Source of the DNA: CAVIQK01 sp963644945
GTDB taxonomy: Bacteria; Bacillota; Clostridia; Christensenellales; DTU072
Length of the DNA: 64,000 nucleotides
Direction of reading: 5' to 3'
NCBI GenBank assembly: GCA_963644945.1
Contig: CAVIQK010000001.1
Location: 142,710-206,709, forward strand
The translations under genes were made by a program, and so were the position numbers. Positions within the stretch are counted from its first letter, which is position 1, and every line of letters starts with the position of its first letter. The notes beneath the pieces are model-generated. The model made no database searches, was not told where the DNA came from, and saw nothing but the letters and a program-made list of their open reading frames with translations. Positions 52,405 to 61,008 of the stretch are shown here, piece by piece.

Positions 52405-52832
52405 TGTTAATGCCTAAGAGAGTAAAAAGACGTAGAGTCCAACGTGGTAGAATGACCGGACGTGCAGGACGTGGTAACAGAATTTGTTACGGCGATTATG
52501 CACTCGTCGCTTTGGAACCCGGCTGGGTAACGTCCAACCAAATCGAAGCAGCTCGTGTCGCTATGACAAGATACATTAAACGTGGTGGTCAAGTTTGGGT
52601 AAATATCTTCCCTGACAAACCCGTAACAAAGAAACCTGCCGAAACTCGTATGGGTAGTGGTAAAGGTAGCCCCGAATTCTGGGTATGTGTCGTAAAACCC
52701 GACAGAGTTATGTTTGAAATGGCCGGTGTCACAGAAGACATCGCAAGAGAAGCACTTCGTCTTGCTTCACACAAACTTCCTATCAAATCAAAGTTTGTAA
52801 TGAAGAACGTCGAAGAAGTCGTAGAGAAGTAG
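52404..52832 (+). CDS. rplP: 50S ribosomal protein L16
   Basis: 142 aa. MLMPKRVKRRRVQRGRM start and RMGSGKGSPEFWVCVVKP. The first ATG (52404) is chosen because GGAGGG is eight bases upstream and the MLxPKRVK opening is conserved. Translationally coupled to rpsC. Confidence 0.98.
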   Translation: MLMPKRVKRRRVQRGRMTGRAGRGNRICYGDYALVALEPGWVTSNQIEAARVAMTRYIKRGGQVWVNIFPDKPVTKKPAETRMGSGKGSPEFWVCVVKPDRVMFEMAGVTEDIAREALRLASHKLPIKSKFVMKNVEEVVEK

Positions 52833-52844
52833 GAGGAGTGAATC

Positions 52845-53084
52845 ATGGCAAAGAAAATTAATTTCTCTGAGTTATCAAATGATGAACTCAACATCAAGAT
52901 CAATGAAATGAAGGAAGAACTTTTTAACCTTCGTTTCAAACATGCCGCCAGACAACTTTCGAATCCTCTCGAAATGACCGAAGTTAAAAGGAATATCGCA
53001 CGTGCGAAAACCGTCCTTCGTAAAAGAGAATTGGGACTTGATGAAGAGCCCAAAGCCGGTAAGAGCAAAAAGGCTCGTGCGTAA
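52845..53084 (+). CDS. rpmC: 50S ribosomal protein L29
   Basis: 79 aa. ELSNDELNIKINEMKEELFNLRF is typical of L29, then a Lys-rich tail of about 12 residues that is slightly longer than usual. GGAGG upstream. Confidence 0.96.
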   Translation: MAKKINFSELSNDELNIKINEMKEELFNLRFKHAARQLSNPLEMTEVKRNIARAKTVLRKRELGLDEEPKAGKSKKARA

Positions 53085-53097
53085 TTAGGAGGCAGTC

Positions 53098-53352
53098 ATG
53101 GAAAGAAATCTCAGAAAAACAAGAGTCGGTATCGTTACAAGCGATAAAATGGACAAGACGGTCGTTGTTACCGTTACGAGAAAAGTTAAAGATCCTCTTT
53201 ATAAGAAATATGTTTCCAAATCCAAAAAGTTCAAAGTTCATGATGAGAACAATGAATGCGGAATAGGCGATACAGTCGAAATAGTGGAAACCAAACCTAT
53301 CTCCAAAGAAAAGAGATGGATGGTTAAAGAGATCATCGAAAAGGCTAAATAA
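53098..53352 (+). CDS. rpsQ: 30S ribosomal protein S17
   Basis: 84 aa. RKTRVGIVTSDKMDKTVVVTV and the GDTVEIVETKPISKEKRW end are diagnostic. Primary 16S rRNA binder. Confidence 0.97.
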   Translation: MERNLRKTRVGIVTSDKMDKTVVVTVTRKVKDPLYKKYVSKSKKFKVHDENNECGIGDTVEIVETKPISKEKRWMVKEIIEKAK

Positions 53353-53366
53353 TAGGAGGCGTACTT

Positions 53367-53738
53367 ATGATTCAACAACAATCTAGACTCAAAGTCGCCG
53401 ACAATTCCGGCGCAAAAGAAATTATGTGCATAAGAGTCCTTGGTGGCTCGCTAGTCAAGACAGGCAACATCGGTGATGTTATCGTCGCTAGCGTAAAAAC
53501 CGCAACCCCCGGCGGTATCGTCAAAAAAGGCGACGTCGTAAGAGCGGTCATCGTCAGAACAACCAAAGGCATGGGCAGAGCAGACGGCTCTCACATCAAG
53601 TTCGACGACAATGCGGCAGTCATTATCGACAACCAAAAACAACCTAAAGGAACCCGTATATTCGGGCCTGTTGCAAGAGAATTGAGAGAAGACAAAAACT
53701 TCCTCAAAATCGTCTCTCTTGCTCCCGAAGTAATCTAA
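53367..53738 (+). CDS. rplN: 50S ribosomal protein L14
   Basis: 123 aa. MIQQQSRLKVADNSGAKEIM and GSHIKFDDNAAVIIDNQ-type segments. Forms part of the factor-binding side of the 50S subunit, next to L19. Confidence 0.98.
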   Translation: MIQQQSRLKVADNSGAKEIMCIRVLGGSLVKTGNIGDVIVASVKTATPGGIVKKGDVVRAVIVRTTKGMGRADGSHIKFDDNAAVIIDNQKQPKGTRIFGPVARELREDKNFLKIVSLAPEVI

Positions 53739-53751
53739 GGAGGACGCAACA

Positions 53752-54210
53752 ATGAGTAAACAAAATGTAAAAGTCGGAGACAGCGTTCTTATTATCGCGG
53801 GTCAAGACAAAGGCAAAATCGCAACCGTTACCGGCATCACCAAAGACAAACAAAGAGTTTTGGTCGAAGGTAAAGGCTTGAAGAGCGACATTCATAAAGC
53901 AGTCAAAGCAAGACAAGCAAACGACAAAGGCGGTATCGTAACACAACCCGGCACCGTCGCAATATCCAACGTTATGCCTATTTGTGCCGCTTGCGGAAAA
54001 GCAACACGTGTTGCTCACAAAGAAGTTGACGGCAAAAAGGTAAAAGTTTGTGTCGCTTGCGGTGCAATTCTTGAAACCAAGAAAGCCGAAAAGAAAGCAA
54101 AGAAAGTCGCAAAAACAAAAGTTCAAGAGAACGTTCAAGAAGGCGAAACTGCAAAGAAAACAACCGTCAGAAGAAAATCTCAAAAAGCAACTGAAGGAGG
54201 AAATGAATAA
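53752..54210 (+). CDS. rplX: 50S ribosomal protein L24 with zinc ribbon and basic tail
   Basis: 152 aa, long for a protein usually near 103. The KOW motif VLIIAGQDKGKIATVTGI is at 12-29, followed by a four-Cys site (Cys78, Cys81, Cys100, Cys103) that replaces the usual non-Cys residues, and then a 45-residue Lys/Glu/Thr-rich tail. The stop TAA overlaps the rplE ATG. Confidence 0.95.
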   Translation: MSKQNVKVGDSVLIIAGQDKGKIATVTGITKDKQRVLVEGKGLKSDIHKAVKARQANDKGGIVTQPGTVAISNVMPICAACGKATRVAHKEVDGKKVKVCVACGAILETKKAEKKAKKVAKTKVQENVQEGETAKKTTVRRKSQKATEGGNE

Positions 54211-54752
54211 TGGCAAACAGACTTCAAGTTTTATATAAAAACGAAGTAGCCCCCACCCTTCAAAAGACGTTTGGCTACAAGAATGTTATGCAAATCCCGA
54301 AACTCGAAAAGATCGTTTTGAACCAAGGTTTCGGCGATATTAAAGACAATTCCAAGAGCATGCAATTAGCCGTCCAAGAGATGGAAAAGATTGCAGGACA
54401 AAAGGCTGTCATCACCAAAGCCAGAAAGTCCGTCGCAAACTTCAAGGTAAGAGAAGGTCAAAACGTAGGTTGCAAAATCACCCTTCGTGGAGACAAAATG
54501 TGGTACTTCCTTGACAAACTCATCTCTATCGCACTCCCCAGAGTCCGTGACTTCAAAGGTATTTCGAAAGATAGTTTTGACGGCAGAGGAAACTATGCCT
54601 TCGGTATCAAAGAACAACTTTTGTTCCCTGAAATCAACTATGACGAAATCGAATCGACTCGTGGATTCGACGTTTGCATCGTTACATCTGCAAACACCGA
54701 TGAAGAAGCCAAAGAACTTCTTCGTCTAATCGGACTTCCTTTTGCGAAGTAG
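54210..54752 (+). CDS. rplE: 50S ribosomal protein L5
   Basis: 180 aa. MQIPKLEKIVLNQGFGDIKDN and the 5S-rRNA contact region PRVRDFKGISKDSFDGRGNY. Coupled to rplX by a one-base overlap. Confidence 0.98.
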   Translation: MANRLQVLYKNEVAPTLQKTFGYKNVMQIPKLEKIVLNQGFGDIKDNSKSMQLAVQEMEKIAGQKAVITKARKSVANFKVREGQNVGCKITLRGDKMWYFLDKLISIALPRVRDFKGISKDSFDGRGNYAFGIKEQLLFPEINYDEIESTRGFDVCIVTSANTDEEAKELLRLIGLPFAK

Positions 54753-54766
54753 GAGGGTAAAATCAA

Positions 54767-54952
54767 ATGGCTAAAAAAGCAATGATCAATAAACAACAAA
54801 GAAAACAAAAATATTCCACAAGAGAATATACCAGATGCTCGATTTGCGGCAGACCTCACGCAGTTTTGCAAAAATTCGGTATCTGCAGAATTTGTTTCAG
54901 AGAACTTGCATACAAGGGAGAAATCCCCGGTGTCAAGAAAGCAAGCTGGTAA
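54767..54952 (+). CDS. rpsN: 30S ribosomal protein S14, zinc type
   Basis: 61 aa, the short type Z form with Cys24, Cys27, Cys40 and Cys43 binding zinc (CSICGRPHAVLQKFGICRIC). AGGAGG upstream. Confidence 0.97.
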   Translation: MAKKAMINKQQRKQKYSTREYTRCSICGRPHAVLQKFGICRICFRELAYKGEIPGVKKASW

Positions 54953-54967
54953 AAGGAGGGTATAAAA

Positions 54968-55372
54968 ATGGCTATTACAGATCCTATCGCAGATATGCTC
55001 ACACGCATTAGAAACGGTCTAATCGCAGGACACGACAGTGTCGATGTATCGTCCTCAAAAATCAAAATGGGTATCGCAGATATCCTAGTAAAAGAAGGTT
55101 ATATCAAGTCCGCTGAGTTCACTAAGGGCGAGGACGATGTTCAAGGAAATATTCACATTGAACTTAAATATGGTCCCAACAAGGAAAAAGTAATCACCGG
55201 ACTAAAAAGAATCAGCAAACCCGGTCTGAGAGTTTACGCAAAGAGCGATGAAATCCCCCAAGTCCTCAACGGAATGGGTATCGCAATCATTTCTACCAGT
55301 AAAGGACTTATGACCGACAAAGAAGCAAGACAAAATGCAACAGGCGGCGAAGTTCTGTGCTTTGTCTGGTAA
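54968..55372 (+). CDS. rpsH: 30S ribosomal protein S8
   Basis: 134 aa. DPIADMLTRIRNGL at the start and STSKGLMTDKEAR with GGEVLCFVW at the end. In other bacteria it represses the spc operon by binding rplE mRNA. Confidence 0.98.
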   Translation: MAITDPIADMLTRIRNGLIAGHDSVDVSSSKIKMGIADILVKEGYIKSAEFTKGEDDVQGNIHIELKYGPNKEKVITGLKRISKPGLRVYAKSDEIPQVLNGMGIAIISTSKGLMTDKEARQNATGGEVLCFVW

Positions 55373-55390
55373 TTTTAGGAGGTAGTTATT

Positions 55391-55933
55391 ATGTCTAGAA
55401 TAGGTAGACTCCCTATTGAAATCCCCCAAGGCGTAACAGTCAATGTCAACGGCAATGTTGTTACCGTATCGGGACCCAAGGGATCGCTTTCTCAGAAATT
55501 GGAAGTTGCCGGCATCACTTGTGAAGTCGAAGGCAATCTCGTCCATGTCAAGAGATCAAACGAACTTAAAGAAACCAAAGCCGCTCACGGTCTTTACAGA
55601 GCCATCATATTCAACATGGTCACAGGCGTAACCAAAGGATATGAAAAAGGTCTAGTAATCTCCGGTGTAGGTTACAAACTCGCAAAACAAGGCAACAAAG
55701 TCATTCTCAACGTCGGATATTCTCACCCCGTAGAATTTGTTGAACCCGAAGGAATCACCATTGATGTTACAAGTGCAACCGAGATGAAAGTCAAAGGTAT
55801 CGACAAAGAAAAAGTCGGTCAAGTAGCAGCAGATCTAAAAGCAATCAGAAAACCGGAACCTTATCATGGATACGGTATCAGATATGCCGATGAAACAATT
55901 CTTCGTAAAGTCGGTAAAACTGCCGGTAAATAA
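55391..55933 (+). CDS. rplF: 50S ribosomal protein L6
   Basis: 180 aa. MSRIGRLPIEIPQGVTV, then two alpha/beta repeats ending with RKPEPYHGYGIRYADE. TTAGGAGG upstream. Confidence 0.98.
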   Translation: MSRIGRLPIEIPQGVTVNVNGNVVTVSGPKGSLSQKLEVAGITCEVEGNLVHVKRSNELKETKAAHGLYRAIIFNMVTGVTKGYEKGLVISGVGYKLAKQGNKVILNVGYSHPVEFVEPEGITIDVTSATEMKVKGIDKEKVGQVAADLKAIRKPEPYHGYGIRYADETILRKVGKTAGK

Positions 55934-55948
55934 TAGGAGGACGAAAGC

Positions 55949-56317
55949 ATGTTTAGTAAAATTGATAAAAACGCATCAAGAGAAAAAAGACACATTCGTC
56001 TTCGTCAAAAGGTTAGTGGCACCCCCACTTGTCCGAGACTTGCCGTATATCGCTCGCTTAACCACATTTATGCACAAGTTATCGACGACGTCAACGGTGT
56101 GACAGTATGTGCAGCATCAACTGTAGAAAAAGCCATCGCAGCAGAATGCGCAGGCAAAACTAAAGTTGAACAAGCCAAGATCGTAGGCAAAGCAGTCGCC
56201 GACAAGGCACTCGCTTTGGGCCTTACGGAAGTGGTTTATGATAGAGGCGGTTACGCTTATATCGGAAGAGTCGAAGCCCTTGCCGATGCGGCAAGAGAAG
56301 CCGGACTTAAATTCTAG
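55949..56317 (+). CDS. rplR: 50S ribosomal protein L18
   Basis: 122 aa. RLRQKVSGTPTCPRLAVYRS and the closing RGGYAYIGRVEALADAAREA. Binds 5S rRNA with L5. Confidence 0.97.
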   Translation: MFSKIDKNASREKRHIRLRQKVSGTPTCPRLAVYRSLNHIYAQVIDDVNGVTVCAASTVEKAIAAECAGKTKVEQAKIVGKAVADKALALGLTEVVYDRGGYAYIGRVEALADAAREAGLKF

Positions 56318-56329
56318 GAGGTACCGATC

Positions 56330-56845
56330 ATGGCAAGAAATGAAAGATTCCATAAGGAACAAAAAGACGAACTCATGAAGAAGACCGTTGCGGTCAACCG
56401 TGTTACGAAGGTCGTAAAAGGCGGTAGAACAATGAGATTTTCAGCCCTTGTCGTTGTAGGTGACGGACAAGGAAGAATCGGTGCAGGAATGGGCAAAGCA
56501 GCCGAAGTTCCGGAAGCAATCGAAAAGGCAACCAAAGCAGCCGAAAAGTCAATGTTCGTTGTTTCTACATCGGGTACAACCATCCCCCACGCAACAGTCG
56601 GTAAATTCGGCAGAGGCAACGTAGTTATGCTCCCCGCAGTAGAAGGTACCGGTGTTATCGCAGGCGGTGCAGTAAGAACTGTTCTCGAAGTATCCGGAAT
56701 AAAAGATATTCGTACAAAGTCTTTAGGTTCCAACAACCCCATCAACGCAGTAAAAGCGACAATCAACGGACTCAAGAGCCTCCGTACTGCCGAAGAAATC
56801 GCAGCACTCAGAGGAATCTCTGTTGATGAACTTAAAGCCAACTAG
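56330..56845 (+). CDS. rpsE: 30S ribosomal protein S5
   Basis: 171 aa. VNRVTKVVKGGRTMRFSALV and GTGVIAGGAVRTVLEVSGIKD. Contributes to decoding accuracy and mRNA unwinding. Confidence 0.98.
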   Translation: MARNERFHKEQKDELMKKTVAVNRVTKVVKGGRTMRFSALVVVGDGQGRIGAGMGKAAEVPEAIEKATKAAEKSMFVVSTSGTTIPHATVGKFGRGNVVMLPAVEGTGVIAGGAVRTVLEVSGIKDIRTKSLGSNNPINAVKATINGLKSLRTAEEIAALRGISVDELKAN

Positions 56846-56866
56846 ATTTTATAGGAGGGATTTACA

Positions 56867-57043
56867 ATGAAATTGAAAATAACGCTCGTAAAATCTACGA
56901 TTGCGTCCCTTAAAAACCACAAAGCAAATGTCGAAGCCCTCGGACTTCACAAAGTAGGACAATCTGTCGTTCAAGAAGATACTCCTACTGTTAGAGGTAT
57001 GATTTTCAAGGTTAAGCACCTTGTCAAAGTCGAAGAAGTATAA
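56867..57043 (+). CDS. rpmD: 50S ribosomal protein L30
   Basis: 58 aa. MKLKITLVKSTIASLKNHKA at the start and the conserved 'R-G-M-I-x-K-V-x-H-L-V' end. It lies between rpsE and rplO as expected. TAGGAGGG upstream; a short gap of 11 bases to rplO. Confidence 0.95.
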   Translation: MKLKITLVKSTIASLKNHKANVEALGLHKVGQSVVQEDTPTVRGMIFKVKHLVKVEEV

Positions 57044-57054
57044 GGAGAACCGAA

Positions 57055-57498
57055 ATGAAATTACATAATATGTCTTCACCCGAAGGTGCAACAAAAAACG
57101 TAAAAAGACTAGGTAGAGGAATCGGTTCCGGTCACGGTAAAACTTCTTGTAAAGGTCACAAAGGACAATGGGCCAGATCCGGCGGCGGTGTTCGTCCCGG
57201 CTTCGAAGGCGGTCAAATGCCTATCACAAGACGTTTACCTAAACGTGGATTTAACAATGAATTCAAAAAAGAATATACCATTGTTAATGTCGATATGCTC
57301 AATGTATTCAACGACGGTGACGTTGTCAACGCTCAAACTCTTCTCGAAAAAGGTGTTATCAACGATGTCGCCGAATACGGTGTAAAAGTTCTCGGCAACG
57401 GCGATCTTAGTAAGAATCTAACCGTCCAAGCCAAGAAGTTTACGGCAACTGCTCAAGAAAAAATTGAAAAAGCAGGCGGAAAAGTAGAGGTGCTCTGA
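57055..57498 (+). CDS. rplO: 50S ribosomal protein L15
   Basis: 147 aa. KRLGRGIGSGHGKTSCKGHK and GFEGGQMPITRRLPKRGF are diagnostic. Its TGA overlaps the secY ATG. Confidence 0.98.
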   Translation: MKLHNMSSPEGATKNVKRLGRGIGSGHGKTSCKGHKGQWARSGGGVRPGFEGGQMPITRRLPKRGFNNEFKKEYTIVNVDMLNVFNDGDVVNAQTLLEKGVINDVAEYGVKVLGNGDLSKNLTVQAKKFTATAQEKIEKAGGKVEVL

Positions 57499-58817
57499 TG
57501 TTTGAAACCATAAAAAACGCTTTCAAATCACCTGATATACGCAAGAAGATGCTCATCACGTTTGCACTCTTGCTCGTATATCGTATCGGTTGCTATGTTC
57601 CGATCCCCGGATTGGACATATCTGCTATTCAAAGTGCGACCTCCAATTCAGGATTCATCACAATGATGTATTCCTTTACCGGTGGTTCGATGCAATACGG
57701 GACTTTGTTTGCGCTTGGTATTCTTCCGTTCATCAACTCGTTCATTATTATCGAACTCTTGACTTTGATTATTCCTAGACTTGCAGAACTTGCAAAAGAC
57801 GGCGAAGCAGGAAGAAAGAAAATTACTCAATATACGAGATATCTTTCTGTTTTGCTCGCTATAATCCAAGCCGTAGGTATCATCTTCTCATGGAACTCGT
57901 CCGACGGTATTGATCCCGTCTTCGGCGATTCTACCGCAAGCCTTGTGTTCACAATGATTTTCGTTGTTATCATCTTGGTAGGCGGCAGCTGTATGGTTAT
58001 GTGGCTCGGCGAAAAAATCACCGAGTACGGCATAGGCAACGGAACATCCCTTATCATCTTCATCGGTATCGTTTCTCAATTAGGTCTTACCGTCGAAAAA
58101 GCAATTTTCGAAGTAATCCCCGAATCTAACGATGCTACATTGATTTGGTACTTGTTCTTGTTCCTCCTTATCGTGTTCCTTCTCTTCTTCCTCATCGTTT
58201 TCGTCGATATGGCAGACAGAAAGATACCCGTAAGTTATGCAAAACAAATTAAAGGCAACAAGATGTATGGTGGTCAAAACACTTACATCCCGATCAAAGT
58301 CAACTCCGGCGGAGTTATGCCTATCATTTTCGCATCATCACTATTGATGTTCCCCGAAATGATCATAAGCTTTATCCCCAACGGCAGTTCAAGCGGATTC
58401 GGTCAATTCTGGACAACTTGGCTCGGAAGCAACGGATACCTTTATCCTCTTCTAATGTTCATCTTGATTATATTCTTTGCATATTTCTATGCACAAATTC
58501 AATTTAATCCTGTGGACATTTCCAAGATGCTCAAACAAAACGGCGGATTTATCCCCGGTATTCGTCCCGGTCCCGCAACCGCAGATTACCTTAAGAAAAT
58601 CAACAACAGATTGGTATTGTTCGGCGCATTGTTCCTTGCGTTCATCGCTCTCGTACCGAGTTATGTGTTGATATTGGTCCCCGGATTCAGAACACTCGGA
58701 TTCAACAGTGCATTCTCTGCAACCGGACTCCTCATCGTAGTCAGCGTAGCAATTGAATTCCAAAAACAACTCGAATCTCAAATTTTGGTTAAGAACAACA
58801 AAGGATTCTTGAAATAA
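57498..58817 (+). CDS. secY: Preprotein translocase channel SecY
   Basis: 439 aa, ten membrane helices. Forms the protein-conducting pore, the target of SecA (5091-7781) with SecE and SecG. CYVPIPGLDISAIQSATSN in the plug region, GIGNGTSLIIFIGI in the middle and PGIRPGPATADYL in cytosolic loop C5. Overlaps rplO upstream and adk downstream, so translation is coupled. Confidence 0.98.
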   Translation: MFETIKNAFKSPDIRKKMLITFALLLVYRIGCYVPIPGLDISAIQSATSNSGFITMMYSFTGGSMQYGTLFALGILPFINSFIIIELLTLIIPRLAELAKDGEAGRKKITQYTRYLSVLLAIIQAVGIIFSWNSSDGIDPVFGDSTASLVFTMIFVVIILVGGSCMVMWLGEKITEYGIGNGTSLIIFIGIVSQLGLTVEKAIFEVIPESNDATLIWYLFLFLLIVFLLFFLIVFVDMADRKIPVSYAKQIKGNKMYGGQNTYIPIKVNSGGVMPIIFASSLLMFPEMIISFIPNGSSSGFGQFWTTWLGSNGYLYPLLMFILIIFFAYFYAQIQFNPVDISKMLKQNGGFIPGIRPGPATADYLKKINNRLVLFGALFLAFIALVPSYVLILVPGFRTLGFNSAFSATGLLIVVSVAIEFQKQLESQILVKNNKGFLK

Positions 58818-59431
58818 TGAAGATTATTCTTTTAGGTGCACCGGGAGCCGGCAAAGGTTCCCAAGCACCGTTCTTGACAAAAAAATATAATGTACCGCAA
58901 ATTTCCACAGGAGATGCTTTTAGAGAAAACATGAGAGAAGGCACTCCTGTTGGCATGATTGCAAAAAGTTATATCGAAAAAGGACAATTGGTCCCCGACG
59001 AAGTCGTTGTTCGAATTGTAAAAGAACGCATCGAAAAAGACGATTGTAAAAACGGATTTATCCTAGACGGATTTCCTCGCACTATAGCGCAAGCCGAGGC
59101 TCTCGAACAAATCACCGATGTTGACTGTGTGCTTGATTTCGAAGTTGATACGTCAATTCTTCTAAAAAGACTCACAGGAAGACGTTCGTGTAAATGCGGA
59201 GCCGTATATCATATTTCCACGCACGAAGGAAACGTGTGCGACAAATGTGGCGGAACACTCTATATTAGAGACGACGACAAAGAAGAAACCATCCTTAAGA
59301 GAATAGAAGTTTACGAAAAGGAAACGGCTCCTCTTAAAGAGTTCTACGAGAAAAGAGGTCTTTTGGTAGTTTTGGATGCCGGTACGTCGGTGGCTGAAAC
59401 TCAAAAACAAATAGAGGAAAAATTGGTGTGA
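58817..59431 (+). CDS. adk: Adenylate kinase with zinc-type lid
   Basis: 204 aa. Interconverts ATP + AMP and 2 ADP. P-loop GAPGAGKGSQ at 7-16, FILDGFPRT at 81-89. The lid carries Cys125, Cys127, Cys141 and Cys144; the first pair is CxC rather than the usual CxxC, a one-residue deletion. Starts inside the secY stop (TAATG). Confidence 0.96.
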   Translation: MKIILLGAPGAGKGSQAPFLTKKYNVPQISTGDAFRENMREGTPVGMIAKSYIEKGQLVPDEVVVRIVKERIEKDDCKNGFILDGFPRTIAQAEALEQITDVDCVLDFEVDTSILLKRLTGRRSCKCGAVYHISTHEGNVCDKCGGTLYIRDDDKEETILKRIEVYEKETAPLKEFYEKRGLLVVLDAGTSVAETQKQIEEKLV

Positions 59432-60168
59432 TTACCATAAAAACCGAGCATGAAATAGATCTTATGCGTAAAGCGGGCAGTATTACAAGAGATATGCTCT
59501 TGATGCTGGAAGAAAAAGCCAAACCCGGTGTTACGACAAGATATCTAAATTCACTTGCTTATGACTTTATAATCAAAAACAATGCCGAACCTAATTTCCT
59601 TGGCGAAGGCGGGTTCCCTGCAAGTATCTGCACTTCAATAGACGAAGAAGTCGTCCACGGAGTTCCTTCCGGGAGAGTCCTCGAAGAAGGAATGCTACTA
59701 AAAATCGATTGCGGTTGCATGTATAAAGGCTACCACAGCGATGCGGCAAGGACGATTGCGATCGGCGAAGTGACGGAAGAAAAACGTCGTTTGATGGATG
59801 TCTGCAAAGAAAGTTTCTTTAGAGGCATGGCAGTCCTAAAAGACGGAATAAGACTAGGTGATCTCGGATACGCAATCCAAAGTTATGTAGAAAGTCAAGG
59901 TTTTTCGGTCGTCAGGAGTCTTGTCGGACACGGAATAGGAACGGCACTCCACGAAGATCCCAATGTCCCCAACTACGGGATTGCCGGACGTGGCATGCGA
60001 CTTGTAAAAAATATGGTCATTGCGGTAGAGCCGATGATCAATATCGGAGTCAAAGACGTGGTTTTTACTCCCGACGAAAGAATAATTACAAGAGACAGAA
60101 AACCGTCCGCACATTACGAAAATACCGTAGTAATTCGTGAAGATGGCGTCGAAATATTGACATTGTAG
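59428..60168 (+). CDS. map: Methionine aminopeptidase, type I
   Basis: 246 aa. Removes the initiator methionine. Metal ligands lie in KIDCGCMYKGYHSDAART (Asp, Asp), VGHGIGTALHEDPNVPNYG (His) and the Glu residues in AVEPMINIG and YENTVVI. The GTG start overlaps the adk stop by four bases. Confidence 0.97.
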   Translation: MITIKTEHEIDLMRKAGSITRDMLLMLEEKAKPGVTTRYLNSLAYDFIIKNNAEPNFLGEGGFPASICTSIDEEVVHGVPSGRVLEEGMLLKIDCGCMYKGYHSDAARTIAIGEVTEEKRRLMDVCKESFFRGMAVLKDGIRLGDLGYAIQSYVESQGFSVVRSLVGHGIGTALHEDPNVPNYGIAGRGMRLVKNMVIAVEPMINIGVKDVVFTPDERIITRDRKPSAHYENTVVIREDGVEILTL

Positions 60169-60174
60169 TTGAAA

Positions 60175-60435
60175 ATGAATAATATTGAAGTCGGTCGTGT
60201 CGTCGTTTCGACAGCGGGACACGATAAAGGTGAAAAATTTATTGTTTTGGAAGTTTTAGACGAAAATTTCGTTCTAATAGTTGACGGAAAGACAAGAATA
60301 ATAGATAATTCTAAGAAGAAAAAAGTCAAACATCTCAAAACAACCGAAGTTTTATTCGACGATATAGCAAAAAAAATTCGCTCTAAAAATATTTTAGATG
60401 CAGAAATAAGAAAGGCACTAAAAACATTAAAATAG
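60175..60435 (+). CDS. KOW-domain RNA-binding protein between map and infA
   Basis: 86 aa. N-terminal KOW motif VGRVVVSTAGHDKGEKFIVLEV, similar to L14e/L27e-like KOW proteins, and a helical Lys-rich C-terminus. This gene is characteristically found at this position in Clostridia and is absent from Bacillus. Function unproven; probably a ribosome or RNA contact. Weak ribosome-binding site. The ATG at 60175 is chosen over a TTG at 60169. Confidence 0.85.
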   Translation: MNNIEVGRVVVSTAGHDKGEKFIVLEVLDENFVLIVDGKTRIIDNSKKKKVKHLKTTEVLFDDIAKKIRSKNILDAEIRKALKTLK

Positions 60436-60449
60436 AAGAGGGAGGTTCT

Positions 60450-60671
60450 ATGTCGAAAGACGATGTTATAGAAGTAGAAGGCGTTGTAACCGAAGTGTTG
60501 CCGTCAACAACATTTAGAGTCAAATTGCCCAACGGCTCATCGATAATCGCTTATCTCGGCGGCAAGATGAGAGTGCATTACATCAAAGTGTGCGTAGGCG
60601 ATACAGTCAGGGTTGCAATTAGTCCCTATGATCTTACAAAAGGAAGAATAGTCTCCCGCAACAAAAACTAG
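60450..60671 (+). CDS. infA: Translation initiation factor IF-1
   Basis: 73 aa. SKDDVIEVEGVVTEVLPSTT-type OB fold with GKMRVHYIKVCVGDTVRV. Blocks the A site during initiation. Starts behind GGGAGG. Confidence 0.98.
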   Translation: MSKDDVIEVEGVVTEVLPSTTFRVKLPNGSSIIAYLGGKMRVHYIKVCVGDTVRVAISPYDLTKGRIVSRNKN

Positions 60672-60683
60672 GAGGATACAGTA

Positions 60684-60800
60684 ATGAAAGTTAGACCGTC
60701 AGTTAAAAAAATGTGCGATAAATGCAAAATAATCAAACGTAACGGCAAAGTTATGGTTATTTGTTCAAAATATCCTAATCATAAACAAAGACAAGGCTAA
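60684..60800 (+). CDS. rpmJ: 50S ribosomal protein L36
   Basis: 38 aa. MKVRPSVKKMCDKCKIIKRN with zinc ligands Cys11, Cys14, Cys27 and His33, the C+ form. It is the last gene before a new promoter for rpsM. AGGAGG upstream. Confidence 0.96.
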   Translation: MKVRPSVKKMCDKCKIIKRNGKVMVICSKYPNHKQRQG

Positions 60801-60807
60801 AAAACTG

Positions 60808-60836
60808 TTGCAAACAAAAAATTATTTTGTTATAAT
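60808..60836 (+). promoter_or_regulatory. Promoter of the rpsM-rplQ (alpha) operon
   Basis: TTGCAA (60808-60813), 17 bases, extended -10 TGT-TATAAT (60831-60836). Transcription should start near 60843, giving a 166-base leader. Confidence 0.75.
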
Positions 60837-60842
60837 AGATTG

Positions 60843-61008
60843 CTAACATAAAAAGTCAAAGGACTGCTTAAGGAGATTTTATGCTCTTTAGGTAGTTTTG
60901 TCCGTAATATTGAATATGTACGGGGGCGGCTGAAAGATTCTCCACAATCTTTTACCCCGTCGAAAGATATATATAGATAAGAAAAACACAAATTATTTGG
61001 AGGTTAGA
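60843..61008 (+). promoter_or_regulatory. Structured leader of rpsM with a 4-codon ORF
   Basis: A perfect AAGGAG (60870-60875) is placed five bases before ATG CTC TTT AGG TAG (60881-60895), a possible leader peptide. Downstream, ACGGGG (60920-60925) pairs with CCCCGT (60955-60960), and inside it AAAGATT (60933-60939) pairs with AATCTTT (60946-60952). A second AAAGAT (60963-60968) can pair instead with ATCTTT (60947-60952), so two exclusive folds exist. Confidence 0.55.
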
